64,000 nucleotides of DNA, taken from the NCBI GenBank assembly GCA_036346225.1, contig JARFIW010001746.1, positions 62,001 through 126,000 on the forward strand, written 5' to 3'. The position numbers were made by a program, and so were the translations under genes. Numbering within the stretch: the stretch's first letter is position 1; the number at the start of each line of letters is the position of its first letter. The DNA comes from Platerodrilus igneus. Taxonomy: Eukaryota; Arthropoda; Insecta; Coleoptera; Lycidae. The notes beneath the pieces were generated by a model. The model had not been told where the DNA came from and did not search any database. It saw nothing but the letters and a program-made list of their open reading frames with translations. Shown piece after piece: positions 20,835 to 32,249 of the stretch.

Positions 20835-22896
20835 AATTCCGCGGTGGATTATTTCTGATGATGTTCAAGATCTACAGCTGCATGCGTTCTGTGACGCTTC
20901 AGAGGCCGGGTATGCTACTGTGATTTACTTTCGTACTGTTGACATACAGGGTGATATAAAGGTTGCCTTAGTATGTGCAAAATCTAGACTTGCGCCCACA
21001 AAGCGCATATCGTTGCCAAGACTCGAATTGTGCGGTGCTGTGTTATTGTCTGATTTAGTAGCATTTGTCCAAAATACATATAAAACTCGTTTGTCGTTAG
21101 ATCGTATAGTTGCTTGGTCCGATTCTACAGTCGCTCTTTGTTGGATTCGATCGTCATCTTATAACTGGAAAACCTTTATAAGCAATCGGATTTCGCATAT
21201 TCAGGATCGCGTTCCTCCTGCATCTTGGAACCATGTTCGGTCACATGATAACCCCGCAGACTGCGCCTGTAGAGGGATGTTAGCATCAGATTTAGTCAAT
21301 CATCAGTTATGGTGGACAGGCCCTCCATGGTTGTCACTTCCAGAAGAAAATTGGCCGGTTACCCACATGCCAAAGTTAATCGATACATCTCCAATAGATG
21401 TGGAGAAACGTACATTGGTATTAAATGTTGTTGTGACAGATAATTTTTTAGATTCATTACTAGAAAGATTTTCAAATCTACAAAAAATATGTAGAATTGT
21501 TTCATATGTTTACCAGTTTGTTCGTAAGTTACAATTTGCTAGACAGGCAATTGGTGAAAATTTGGATAACGTGTCTGTGTCTCAGCAACACGCTATGGAA
21601 TTATTGATTAAGAGAATTCAGCAAGAATCATTTGGTCAGGATATAGAAAATATTAAACGGGGTAAGGTAATTAGTAAACATCTTCGACCTCTTACTCCTT
21701 TTATTGACTCGCTTGGTTTGTTGAGGGTGGGCGGTCGGCTCAGAAACTCGGAATTACCATATGAAACAAAATTTCCATTGGTACTTCCTCGCACTCACAG
21801 ATTAACAGAATTAATTATCTTGGACTGCCATAAAACATATTTACACCCTGGTCTTAAAGCCACACAATTTTTACTAACCCAAAATTATTGGATTTTGTCA
21901 GCAAAAAGAGTCATACGTCAATGTTTAAAATCTTGTATTCGATGTTTTAGAGTGAAACCAATTGCTTATTGTCCTCCGATGGGTGATTTGCCTGCATCAA
22001 GGTTTACCTCTGTAAAGGCTTTCCTACACACGGGGGTTGATTTTGGAGGTCCTTTCTGTATTCTCATGAGCCGTAATCGAGGTGTAAGATCACTAAAGGC
22101 GTACATTTGTTTATTTGTTTGTTTCAGCACAAAGGCTCTTCATTTAGAGCTTGTGTCAAGTTTGTCGGCGGACGCTTTTATAGCCGCGTTACGACGCTTT
22201 ATAGCCCGCCGGGGTAAATGCCTAAAAGTCTATTCCGATTGCGGTACCAATTTTGTTGGAGCATCGAACGAAATCTCCCAACTGATGACTCAATCAGCGC
22301 ATGCTGAAGGAATTGAATTCGTGTTCAATCCTCCCTCAGCTCCTCATTTTGGAGGGTTGTGGGAGGCTGGAATTAAGTCTGTCAAGACACATTTAAAAAG
22401 AGTGATTGGCGACCAGATATTATCATACGAAGAATTAAACACGGTTTTAATTCAGGTTGAAGCCATTTTAAATTCAAGGCCTCTGTGCCCCATGAGCTCA
22501 GATCCGAATAATTTTTCATTTTTAAGTCCGTCCAATTTTTTGAATATAGAGCCTGTTTCTGTCATACCAGATCCAATTCTCCTTGATTTGGAAATATCAA
22601 AATTAGATCGTTGGCAACTTATTCAACGCATCCAACAATCATTTTGGAAGCGTTGGCGTAATGAATATTTGCATTCTTTGCAACAGAAGGCAAAATGGTT
22701 TACCCCTACTTCTGAGGCAAAAATTGGAACGTTAGTCTTAATTCATGACAATCAAGTCGCACCTTTACATTGGAAATTAGGGCGCATAGAAAAACTGTAT
22801 GTTGGTTCAGACAACATTAGCCGCGTGGCAGGTGTGAAAACAATGCAAGGTTTGCTCAAAAGACCACTTGTTAAACTATGTCCTCTTCCTTTGTAA
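20773..22896 (+). CDS. pol: BP1 RNase H and integrase
   Basis: The 3' part of BP1 Pol is open to the stop at 22896. RNase H: HAFCDASEAGYA near 20880 and AWSDSTVALCWI near 21112. The integrase N-terminal zinc region holds HKTYLHPG (21830) and CLKSCIRCFR (21920-21950). The catalytic core has Asp in TGVDFGGPF (22039), Asp in YSDCGTNF (22237) and Glu in HFGGLWEAG (22363), so all three residues of the DDE triad are present. The C-terminal part (DUF5641-like, KIGTLVLIHDNQVAPLHWKLGRI split by a few residues) ends in LVKLCPLPL. The protein would join retrotransposon cDNA to host DNA in the nucleus. The integrase looks intact by motif, but the frame upstream is broken. Confidence 0.9.
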   Translation: MTISSKWKIYLQQMSQLANLKIPRWIISDDVQDLQLHAFCDASEAGYATVIYFRTVDIQGDIKVALVCAKSRLAPTKRISLPRLELCGAVLLSDLVAFVQNTYKTRLSLDRIVAWSDSTVALCWIRSSSYNWKTFISNRISHIQDRVPPASWNHVRSHDNPADCACRGMLASDLVNHQLWWTGPPWLSLPEENWPVTHMPKLIDTSPIDVEKRTLVLNVVVTDNFLDSLLERFSNLQKICRIVSYVYQFVRKLQFARQAIGENLDNVSVSQQHAMELLIKRIQQESFGQDIENIKRGKVISKHLRPLTPFIDSLGLLRVGGRLRNSELPYETKFPLVLPRTHRLTELIILDCHKTYLHPGLKATQFLLTQNYWILSAKRVIRQCLKSCIRCFRVKPIAYCPPMGDLPASRFTSVKAFLHTGVDFGGPFCILMSRNRGVRSLKAYICLFVCFSTKALHLELVSSLSADAFIAALRRFIARRGKCLKVYSDCGTNFVGASNEISQLMTQSAHAEGIEFVFNPPSAPHFGGLWEAGIKSVKTHLKRVIGDQILSYEELNTVLIQVEAILNSRPLCPMSSDPNNFSFLSPSNFLNIEPVSVIPDPILLDLEISKLDRWQLIQRIQQSFWKRWRNEYLHSLQQKAKWFTPTSEAKIGTLVLIHDNQVAPLHWKLGRIEKLYVGSDNISRVAGVKTMQGLLKRPLVKLCPLPL

Positions 22897-22994
22897 AAAT
22901 AGTTTTAGTATTTTTTCGTAAGTGTATACGTATAAGTATTTGTTACCGTTTACTTTTAAAATAAGCTGCTTCACACTTATTTTGGTGGGCGGTA
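22897..22994 (+). other. BP1 3' untranslated region with polypurine tract
   Basis: A short spacer between the Pol stop and the 3' LTR. The last bases, GGTGGGCGGTA, abut the LTR and are the only purine-rich candidate for the plus-strand primer. Confidence 0.5.
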
Positions 22995-23385
22995 TGTTTA
23001 GGCTTAGTTACCCTATTTACAAGTTTTACCTCAAGCTTATAGATATTAATCAATGTCGCTTATCCTTTAACATAACTGTACTTAACCCCGTCCTATAATC
23101 CTGTTCTATCCACTACCTACCTACAAGAAAAGGGACTAAATGGTGAGAAAGGACAGAAATACTAGTGCTTCGAAAGTCGCAGCAAGCGTCACATGTACGC
23201 AATATGTTGTCGTGGTTATTTTGCAGTAATTAGTGCCGTACAATCGGTTCGTGTGCTAATTAACATTACTACAGTCCGCAATCGATTAATAGTTTCGTTA
23301 CATCGATCGACCAGCGTTGAATCAAGATCGCAGTCATTAAAGGTAGGTGAATTCCATATCATTGGTTCATCCCTTTATCCCTACA
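22995..23385 (+). repeat. BP1 3' LTR
   Basis: 391 bp, same length as the 5' LTR, with three substitutions. Followed by CTAAT (23386-23390), the second target copy. Confidence 0.95.
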
Positions 23386-23489
23386 CTAATATATAACAGA
23401 ACGAAAGACTTCCAAGTAACTTAGTTAACTTTTTCAAGATTTATTACAAATAAAAATTAAATCTTTCAAATATTGCATTTCATTCTGTT

Positions 23490-24070
23490 ACGCAAGTTAC
23501 GTTTCGGATCTTGGGAGCGGGGTTTTTAAAAACTACTTCCAAAACTTTTAACAAATTTTATTAGTTTAAACAGACATTAATTATGGAATTTGGGCAAACT
23601 GTTGTAAATTATACTTAGTCAAAATAAAATAATTAATTGAACTAATATTAGGGCGAGAAACCTAGGTAAACAACAATGTTAAAGCTGAAATACTCAGACT
23701 GACTGACTGGTCTTGGGGCTCCCGGGATATTTATGTTGTCCTTGCCCCTCACAATTCTGTGGAAACTTGCAGAGCACATGTCTGCTTATTTCTTAATACT
23801 ATTCATTAATATATTGTAACAATCTTACTTTCTAGGAAATTGCGGTATCTTATTCGTCTGTGACCTGCCACCTGCAGTATCACTATCATTTGGAATACAT
23901 TGTATTGCATCCGTTCTCGTGAACTGTTAATAACCTTTTATATTTATCCTTGAATTACATTGTTGTACTTGACTTAATAGTTTTTTAATGATTTCTAAAA
24001 ATTTTCTGTTAGATTCTATTTTATAGTACATATATAAATTGGGGGATACATAACGCCTGACGACGTAAAT
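23490..24070 (-). repeat. 3' LTR of minus-strand errantivirus-like element (approximate)
   Basis: Lies downstream of env on the minus strand and aligns in patches with 1736-2331 (shared GATACTGCAGGTG; AGCCCC and CAGTC blocks; AGCTTTAAC-TTGTTG). Its upper boundary near 24060 reads GTTATGTATCCCCC on the minus strand, comparable to AGTTACATATTACCC at 1736. The boundaries are approximate and no 5' LTR partner was found. Confidence 0.55.
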
Positions 24071-24128
24071 GAAAAATTAAAGTTTTCCTTGCTTAATTTT
24101 TTAATTCATAAAATTCATTGTTTAAAAT

Positions 24129-25879
24129 TCATGGTTTAAAATTCATTGTCTTTAAGGGTATATTTGTTTCTTTATTTACCTTTGCTTCCTTAAATCTAAA
24201 ATGGTTTTCTTTATTCTTATATCTAAGATACATTTTGTAAAATACATATATAATTAGAAAAATTAATAAAATGATTAGTACAATTCTCCAAACGCTTATA
24301 TTGTCTTAGTGTAACTTGGGCACTTTTAGTTCACTTAAGCGTACTTTATAGTTTTCCATTAATTTCATGGCGTGGCTGAGTTCGTCTAAGTCTAGATGTT
24401 CTAGCTACTTGGGCTTCTTGATTATTTCTTCATCTTCTGGTTGTTGTATTTTGAATTCTAATTTCGGTAAATTTGCGAATTTCTTGGTTACTGTAGGGTG
24501 TTGATAAACTCCGATTTTTTCATTTTTTAATTTTAAATAACAATCTTCTTTAAGGGTAATTAACTTACTTTCGGTTAGTGCTAGTTGCTCTCGTCTTGAG
24601 TGCAGTTGACGTTGGCTATTACTTCTGTTGGGAAAATGGCAATCCATTTGTTTTCTGTAACTTTTTGAATCTTCATGTTGGTGATTTTACGGGTTTGGCT
24701 TTATAGTTTTCGTAATGATTTGAAAATTTTAATAATTGTACTTCACAAGGGCCGTCTTCTTGAATAGTTGTTGTTGTCAATGATTGCCATAAATATTGAT
24801 TTGGTGTTACTTCATTACATTTTTCGTTTGTATAACCATACCTTAGTTCATTTAAGGATAGGAACTTGGTTTTGGGTATGATAACTTGATAAATGCTAGT
24901 AACTTTCATTGGAAAAGCAAATAAATGAGAATAATTATAATTGTTACTTTCTACTATTAGAATTTCTATTAAAAATGTTATTTCGTTATTCTTTACATAG
25001 CGTTTTACTATAGCTATTTTTTTAAATATCAGGATGTTTGATTCTACTACATAAAAGAGTAATTTAATATTAGTTATAAATGATCTAATTCTTAATTATT
25101 CCTTTAATAAGTCACTTGGTTCAATGATATTAGAGTGTAAGGTATTTAATTTGGCAAATGTTACTGCGTTTTCTAGTGTAGCTAAATTTTGTTAAAATAA
25201 AGTAAGGGTTGATATTATTTGAGTGAATATTGTATTGAATGTAATTAAATCTCGCATTCCTAACATGGTAGTTTGCATGTTAGTTTCAAGGGTTTGCATT
25301 CAGTTGGCTACACTATCTTAATTTCTTACTAGCTTTCTTAATGTTTCGTTGAATTTTATAATAGTTGATTAAGTTACAGATATTTGGTTGCTAATAATGG
25401 TTTTTATATCCTTTTGATTTTCAATTAGCTGTTGTATTGCGTTGTCATAACGTTCTGCGTCTTGGTTATCTAAATTGCCTGTGATAGCTTTTATTATGTT
25501 ACCTAGTCCGTTAATAACTCTTCTTTTTCGTCTTGCAGTTTGTTTTGTGGGTATTAATCTGTTAAATTTATCTTCTATGTTTTTTAAAATGCTTTCTATT
25601 ATGCTATTGTAGTTCATCATTTCTATGGCGTATTCCTTTCCGAATTTTGCTGTGTCTATTGATTGCTTTAATCGGTAATAATTATCTTTGATTGTTTGAA
25701 ATTCTTGTTTTAGTTCGGTTAAGTCGAATTTTTGTGCGAATGTCCAATAGTCTACTGTATTTTGCATACTTCTCAATTTTATTGATAGTATATCGGGGTT
25801 GTTTCTTATATCTTCAATTACTATTTCGTTGTCCGTTCTATCTGGGCGGAGGTTGACGGTAAGGGTGATGATTGTCCAT
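24129..25879 (-). pseudogene. env: env of minus-strand errantivirus-like element
   Basis: Envelope gene of an insect errantivirus-like element. In order on the minus strand: a splice-acceptor-like TGTAATTTCAG just upstream of 25880; a hydrophobic leader (about 25870-25840) whose start codon is not in the right frame; an ectodomain open at 25776-25369 with a furin-type ARRKRR cleavage site near 25530; directly after it a Gly/Ile-rich stretch (GLGNIIKAI) in the fusion-peptide position; a long heptad-like region; and a membrane anchor with a run of I/L/V residues near 24300-24240. Stops and shifts interrupt it between about 25370 and 24910 and again near 24400, where a stop replaces a residue. 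It is better preserved than the plus copy but still broken. Confidence 0.78.
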
Positions 25880-25899
25880 CTGAAATTACAGGGTGTCTT

Positions 25900-27835
25900 A
25901 AGTTTTTCAAGTGAATGTATTTTATTATCTTACCGTTGTCTATTACGGCTATGTTTTTGTCTGATATTTTCTTAATTATAAATAGGCCTAAATTTCTGCG
26001 TGCCGTTTTGTGTCGTTTACTTTGGAAATTTTTCTCGCATACGATTTGTACTATTGAAAATTTATTTCATAAGGGTTGCGAGCATCTGAATGTCCTAACG
26101 TTAATTCTAAAGGTGTTAAGTTGGTTGATGAGTGTATCGTATTATTGTAGGCGATTAGTGCGTATGGCATTAAATTGGTGATGTGTTCTTTCTTATAAGT
26201 TATTCTTAGTAATCTTATTTGTTCTAACAGGGTTGAATGTAGTCTTTCAATTACTCCGTTTGATTTAGGGTAGATTTTAGTTATAAAATGAATTTTTATT
26301 TTGTGGAGTTTTAAAGTGTTTTGCATCGTCTCATTCTCAAATTTGCTGCCGTTATCTAATGTTATTGTTTTGGGTGTTACATAAAATGTAAAGTATTGTA
26401 AAAATCCTTGTGTTACGTCAATGCTATTTTTAGAAGTGATGGGTATTACTTGGTCTATTTTTGTGAATGCATCTACAATTGTTTCATAGTTTTGTGCTTT
26501 TACTACTAGAGTATCGGCATGTAATTTTTGAAATGGTTTGTCGGGTGTTTGGGTTAACATTAAGGGTATTTTTGGGGGTGTTCCGTCGTATTTTGCCTTG
26601 TCGCATAATTCTCATTGGTTAATGAAGTTTGTAGTTAATTGCTTCATATCTTTAAAATAATATCTTCTTATAAGTTGCTTTATTGTTTCACCAATTCCAC
26701 GATGGTTGGTTCTGCCTTCGTGTTGGTTTCTAATTACATCGTTTACTTCATCAGGGCGTCTAAGGTTATTAGTTTTCTTGTGCATCGAATAAGTTCAGGG
26801 CCTGAGTTATTAAATAATTTAACATATAATTCTGAAAATCGTTTATACAGGTGTTCGGTGTTGAAGTAAAAGTAAAATCGTTTTTTCTCGGGGGTGTAGT
26901 CTTTTAGAATTTTAATTATTTGCTCTTCGTTATCGTCTTTAGTTATTTGAATTTGGTATATTTTCTTGCTGTCTACCTTTGTATATTTTACGGGATTGGG
27001 GTTGGTTAGAACTTCGGTTATTATAAAGTGATTGGTTTTATATCGATGGTTTCGTTTAAGATTTTTACCGCGGTTTTTGTTTCTTCATTTTGCGTTGAAT
27101 GTATTGTGTCTATCTCGTCGGGCTCTTCTCTTACTTCCGTCTCGTCCACGTTTCCTACAAGTAATTCTGTTTCTAGTGCGTTGAGCTGTATTCTACTTAG
27201 GGCGTTTGCGTTATTATTATAAATCCCCTTTTTATATAATTTCGTAATCATATTCCTCTAGTCTGATTCTCCATCGTTGTAGTTTTGAATTTGGTTTTAA
27301 GTTTGCATAGCCATACTAATGGTCTATGGTCGGTGTATACGTAAAGTTTTCGTTCGTAAAGGTATGGTCTAAAATATTTTGTTGCCCAAATTATGGCTAA
27401 TAATTCTTTCTCTATGGTACTATATTTCTGTTCGGTCCCATTTAAGGTTCTGGATGCGTAGCTGATTGGTTTATCGCTACCTACTTTTCCTTGACTCAAT
27501 ACTGCGCCATTTGATGCGTCTGTTGTCAGTATCAATGGTTTTGAAAAGTCTGGGTATTCTAATACGGTGTGATTCGTTAGTATACTTTTAATTTTGTCTA
27601 AGGCTTTAATGAATTCTGGGATGTGTTCAATTTTATTATTTTTCTTTAAACAATTTGTCAGAGGCTTGGTTATCTGAGCGTAACCTTTAATGAATTTGCA
27701 GTAATAACCAGTAAGTCCTAAAAATCCTTTAATTTCTTTGTTTGTTTTTGTTAGGGAGTAATTTAGTACTGCATTTGTTTCATCAGGGTTTGATATTACT
27801 CCTTGGGGTGTTATTATATTAAAACCAATTTTTTG
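25900..27835 (-). pseudogene. pol: pol, RT 3' end, RNase H and integrase (minus errantivirus-like)
   Basis: Read from 27835 downward on the minus strand: the end of the RT palm and connection (IITPQGVISNP, FLGLTGYYCKFI); RNase H with LILTTDAS near 27535 and YTDHRPLVWL near 27320; a linker; then integrase. The integrase core is open at 26560-26051, with Asp in HADTLVV (about 26520), Asp in LDNGSKF (about 26355) and Glu in GVIERLH (about 26250), so the DDE triad is present. Stops and shifts occur between 27020 and 26560 (zinc-binding region) and in the C-terminal domain near 26040-25900. The gene is also split from its 5' part by the insertion at 27836-29695. Confidence 0.8.
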
Positions 27836-29695
27836 TTTTTGAGCTTCTTTGTTACTGGCTAGCCTTACGCATGGGCGCCAGTAAAGCGAATTTTTTTTTC
27901 TTGAGCTGGCCTCCACTCGCTGGATAAAGTGAAGCTTTAATTATTCGCGGCTAAGTCTGGGAATTACCCCAAGGGTGAGCAATGAGAGAGGGTGTGGGGA
28001 TGGTCTAAACTCTACAATAAACTAACAAAAGGAAAATGGGTTGAGCGCCACTGTATCTGTATGAACGGTTACACTAAAGATTCATTACTCCTATGAGAAG
28101 ATACTCACGGGATGTGAACACAATAAAAAAACTTACAACTTACTGAACTAATATATTTGTAAACCTCTGGAACATACTTACAACCTCTCCGATCTTGATG
28201 AACCTGGAAGAAAAAAATACACAACAAATTCTCTATTAGGAAGACACAGTTTGTGCTTTCCAATAAAAATACATACTAATGATTACAGGTGGATAATGTT
28301 AAGATTACCACACCAAAGATATTTAAATCAAAAATAAATACCTAGAACAAACCAGTTGTAGCATATCTGTGCTTTTTAAATTACTTTAGTATTCGTATAA
28401 TTTCATTATTCAACAAACTTATTTTCTTTAAAAATTTAGTAAAATTAATTATGCATGGAATAAAAGACTTGAGCCTAAAAATGAAATTTAATATAGTTTC
28501 TCTTTCTTGATTTTTTCTTTAAATATGTTTACAAAATGAACTAATAAAATTGGTTTTTCAATACATCTGCCTTTGACATAACAGGACCTTAAGTTAATAA
28601 TATTTTAAAACAAGTTTTGACACCAAGTGTTCAGATCTGATTATTGGCTCACATATGTTTCTCATAAATTATTTCTTAAAAAATTTGAATCACATGCAGT
28701 TAACTTGGCCAAACAACTTTTCATTTAATTCAGGTATTATGAGCTTATTAAAATTTAACATCTGCAAATAAATTTTCTAAAAAGCACGAAATGGACTTTG
28801 AAGTCTCATATTTTTAACAAGCGAATTTCTGAAAATTTTATAAAATTATTACTATAGCATTTCGTGACTATTTTCTCCCACGCTGTTCTATATACACAAA
28901 ATTTAACTTGACCAAACGATCCTTGAAAACTATTTATGTGAGCATTCACGAATTCTCACAAACCAAACAAAAAAGAAGGTTTGATACCTGTAGATGTTGA
29001 TGTCTTCATCTCTAGTTATCAAACGGCGGCGTACGTCCTCCGAAATCTGCTCATCAACTTGTCGTAACAAAACATTAAACAACAGCTGTAGTTGCCCTGA
29101 TAAACGAATAGCTTTCCAATCCTTTATTCAAATATATCACCGTCTTACCATATCATTATGTTATTGCAACAAAATATACTTTTCCGACATTCTACTCCGT
29201 CATACGCGTTAACAAATTCCGACACAACAATTCAAGTTTTAAACTACCATAGCACGCCTATCCGGAAGCCCCATTTCTGCAAGGCCTGAAGATTCATACT
29301 TTTAAAAACAATGCCAACTCGACTACATTTACAAAAGCAATGGCCGACCTCGTTCCGTTCTAGTACGGCACCTTATTTGCGTGGCGCATTACCACGTGAC
29401 CAGTACACGCACGCGCTATTCCAATTCTAACGAATGAAAGGATAGAATCCGCCTGCAAGTTAGACAACACAAACGACTAGACCCCATATAAATACGTTCC
29501 TTGAATGTATAATATTAATAAATATCTCTGTGCAAAGCATTTAAGTTATTTAAGCGAACATGATTTCCTGTTTTAATATACAATTGTTTCTCTTAGATAT
29601 TATAGCATCAAATACGAGAATTAAATACCACAGAATAAAATTATACTGAAGCGATTCTTGCAAACATGGTGCTATAGAATATATATTCGTTACAA
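27836..29695. other. 1.9 kb insertion of unrelated DNA in the minus pol gene
   Basis: The RT reading frame stops being recognisable near 29695 (KEVLFLGHIVT in one frame) and resumes near 27835 (FNIITPQGV). The two ends overlap slightly in the protein alignment. This could mean a short target duplication, or that two separate gypsy fragments sit side by side. No terminal inverted repeat, LTR or transposase was seen inside. The right half (28900-29450) is less AT-rich and has a promoter-like look, with a CACGTG box near 29393 and few homopolymers. A spliced-exon-like segment sits at 28988-29127. Confidence 0.55.
28988..29127 (-). CDS. Exon-like open segment inside the insertion
   Basis: On the minus strand the frame is open for 46 codons after a stop at 29128-29130 and ends at a good donor, CAG|GTATCAAAC (28988/28987). 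The translation has a normal, charged composition (for example VDEQISEDVRRRLITRDED), unlike the AT-driven frames around it. No start codon lies in this frame, so it would need an upstream acceptor, which I could not fix. The product is not recognised. It may be a captured host-gene fragment or chance. Confidence 0.25.
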
Positions 29696-30296
29696 TATGT
29701 CCTAAAAATAATACTTCTTTCTGATTGTACTTTAAAATGTGCTTTTCTCAGTCTTTCAAATACTTATCTTAGTCTTTTTATGTGTTTTACTAATGATGTT
29801 GAATAAACTATGATGTCGTCTAGGTACACAAGACATTTTTCGTTGTGTATTCCTCGTAATATATTGTCCATGACTCGTTGAAAAGTTGCGGGTGCGTTCT
29901 TTAGTTCAAATGGCATTCGTTTATATTCATAATGTCTTCTATGTGTGCTAAATGCTGTTTTCAGTGTATCTTCCTCGTCCATTTCTACTTGATGGTAACC
30001 TGAGGCGAGGTCTAATATTGAAAAATATTGAATTTACCTAATTTGTCTAAAATTTGGTTATATTGGGTAGTGGATATTTGTCATCTACCGTTTTCTTTCT
30101 GTAATCTATTACCATTCGATATTTTCTCTTACCTGAGGCGTCTAATTTCTTGGGTACTATTAATACGGGGCTGATCCATGGTGAATGGGAGTGTTGTATG
30201 ATATCTTGATCTAATAGATCGGCTACTTGTCTGTCAACTTTTTCCTGACTTGCCTGTAATTCTATAGTACTCATGTACATGTGCAATAAACTACTA
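29696..30296 (-). pseudogene. pol: Reverse transcriptase 5' part (minus errantivirus-like)
   Basis: On the minus strand: QDIIQHSHSPWISPVLIVPK near 30200, KRKYRMVIDYRK near 30120, YPLPNI near 30060, [19 protein letters not shown] near 29900, and the catalytic [10 protein letters not shown] at 29800-29829. These are standard Ty3/gypsy RT motifs in order. A frameshift lies near 30040 and another near 29730. The element has no recognisable protease, gag or 5' LTR beyond 30296, so it is truncated at the 5' side. Confidence 0.8.
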
Positions 30297-30839
30297 ATAA
30301 CCTGAAACGGGGATGATGCGGCACGATAAGTTACGGTGTTAAGACAACACGCAGAAAATCGCGATGATTTGGAGTAATTAATAATTGACGGTACATCATT
30401 TTGATGTCCGCAGTTAAGACTACTGAATATAATTAAAAATTAAGTAATAAAATAGGTATATCCTGCTGAAGCTTATGGCCCACAAGAAGATTATCATTCA
30501 ATGGAAAAAAATATAACTGCAAATATCTTGTGAACGGAAAGTCCCACAGACTTGGGCTTAGTGGCAAATTAAAGGTCTTGCAAAACACTATAAGATTACA
30601 CTCTAAAAGTTTTTAGAATGTTTATAACAAAAAAGTTGAAAGTAACGAAATGGAAAAAATATAACTGCAAATATCTTGTGAACGGAAAGTCCGACGACGT
30701 GCCTCCATGTATTTTCGCCGAAGCATTAAAGACAACTCTTAGTTTTGGCGTAGAATTGTTTAGACGCAAAACGTATTGGTGTGGAATACAGAAGCCGGCG
30801 AAGGTGCTAACGACATATGACTAAAATTAATCTTGCATT
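30297..30839. other. Unassigned junction with short direct duplication
   Basis: DNA between the truncated errantivirus-like RT and BP3. It contains a near-identical 44 bp direct repeat (30501-30544 and 30650-30692, around ATATAACTGCAAATATCTTG). A short plus-strand open frame over the second copy (30618-30824) shows no similarity I recognise. Confidence 0.45.
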
Positions 30840-32249
30840 AAAAGTTTATACTGTTCATAGATAAGTAGGTTGTCTTAGCAAACGTCTTTCAAGTGACAGG
30901 AAACACTGCACAGCCAGATCTTTAAGATTGGGAAAATTAGGAGGATTGTGTTTAAATGGAAGTGATAGAACAAAACGACCACTGTCAAGGCGAATAGTAT
31001 CCGCAACGATTTTTTTACATAGAGCATCATCAGGTGACGTGGGTAAGCTGTTCGGGATATCTTCAATTTCCCAAAATTTATTAACATCATTTTCCAGAGA
31101 ATCAAGTTAAGAATGGCACAAAAAAGATAAAACCACAGATGGTGGCGACGCGATGGGGGTTTCCTTGTACGTACTCATCAACACGTAACCAAAGATTGTA
31201 ATGAACGCGGTTGGTAAACCTTTGAAGCCGACAATTTTGCCATGTAAAATTATGTTAGGAAACACATCCGCCCCTAGCAAAAATCGATAGAATCGCGAAA
31301 GGAAAATTGTGAATGTTTAATAAAACGTTGCCTCCCATGACTATTGAATTTATCGAACTGATTCCATTAATTTTAGTTGAAGATAAATTAGTTTTCAAAC
31401 CTAATCGATTTAGGGCTTTTTGTTATAAATAAAATCATACTTCCAGAGTCAATCAAAAAGCGGAAATTATAAAAATTATTGCAACAATCTTGGATTTCAA
31501 GTTGAACGGTAGCCAATAGTACATCTTTTTTGTTGTCAGTGAACGCTACATTAACTGATGCAACATTACCGTCACAAATAGATGAGGAAGATTGAAGCGT
31601 AGAACTTAACTCCTAAACTGATGATTCTGCTGGTGATTGAATATTAGTAGTAAAATGTAGAAGTGTGATGTTTATGGCCACATTTGACGCATTTTTGCAA
31701 AGAATGGCATTTTTTGGTTTTATGCGTACCGCTTAGACAATTAATGCACAAGTTTTTTACCTTAGCAAGGTTATACCTATCCTTCGGTGAGAAACCTAGA
31801 AACTGAGAGCCATGACTTGCATAACAAATTGTTCATTTACTTGACTCAACACCGCTGGCTTGACATAATAAACCAACGTGTTTTTTGCTATAAGTATTAA
31901 AATTTGAATTTAAATTTGAGATGTGTTCGTTGTGAAAATTTTAAATTATTAAAGACAATATTTTGCTTAGTTAAAAATTCAACTAAGTCGCCATAAGCGG
32001 GTATCCCGGAGGAGTTAAAATGCATTTCAAACTGCGTTACTATAGAAACGTCTAATTTTTTTATTAATTGATGAACGAGAATGTAATTTCACTGGTCGAC
32101 TCACAGTTTCAAATTTTTAAAGTTGCCAAATTATTAGCAAACATATCTAATAAGCACCGAAATTCCGTTGCATTATCAGACTTCATTTAGGGTGCGTTAT
32201 CGATCGCAAACCAGTGAGCATTAGCAATTACTTGTGAATTTTTATAACG
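30840..32249 (-). pseudogene. BP3 zinc knuckles, protease and pre-RT region
   Basis: This is the middle of a third BEL/Pao element on the minus strand. Order: zinc knuckles at about 31770-31650 (KNLCINCLSGTHKTKKC, then CVKCGHKHH), protease with intact LIDSGS near 31460, and the linker before RT at about 31110-30880 (FWEIEDIP, GRFVLSLPFKHN, LSLERRLLRQP). Stops are frequent. The element breaks off at about 30840 before any RT motif, so it lacks RT, RNase H and integrase here. The protease motif differs from both BP1 (D-C-E) and BP2 (D-Q-G), so BP3 belongs to a different lineage. Confidence 0.72.

Larger units (their letters stand above)
10476..23390 (+). mobile_element. BEL/Pao element BP1 with target-site duplication, carrying nested BP2
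   Basis: A BEL/Pao LTR retrotransposon. LTRs of 391 bp lie at 10481-10871 and 22995-23385. Both start TGTTTAGGC and end CCCTACA. The 5 bp before (10476-10480) and after (23386-23390) are CTAAT, a 5 bp target duplication as expected for the family. Without the 6.3 kb nested insertion the element would be about 6.6 kb. The LTR pair differs at only 3 positions that I could find, so insertion was recent. Confidence 0.93.
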
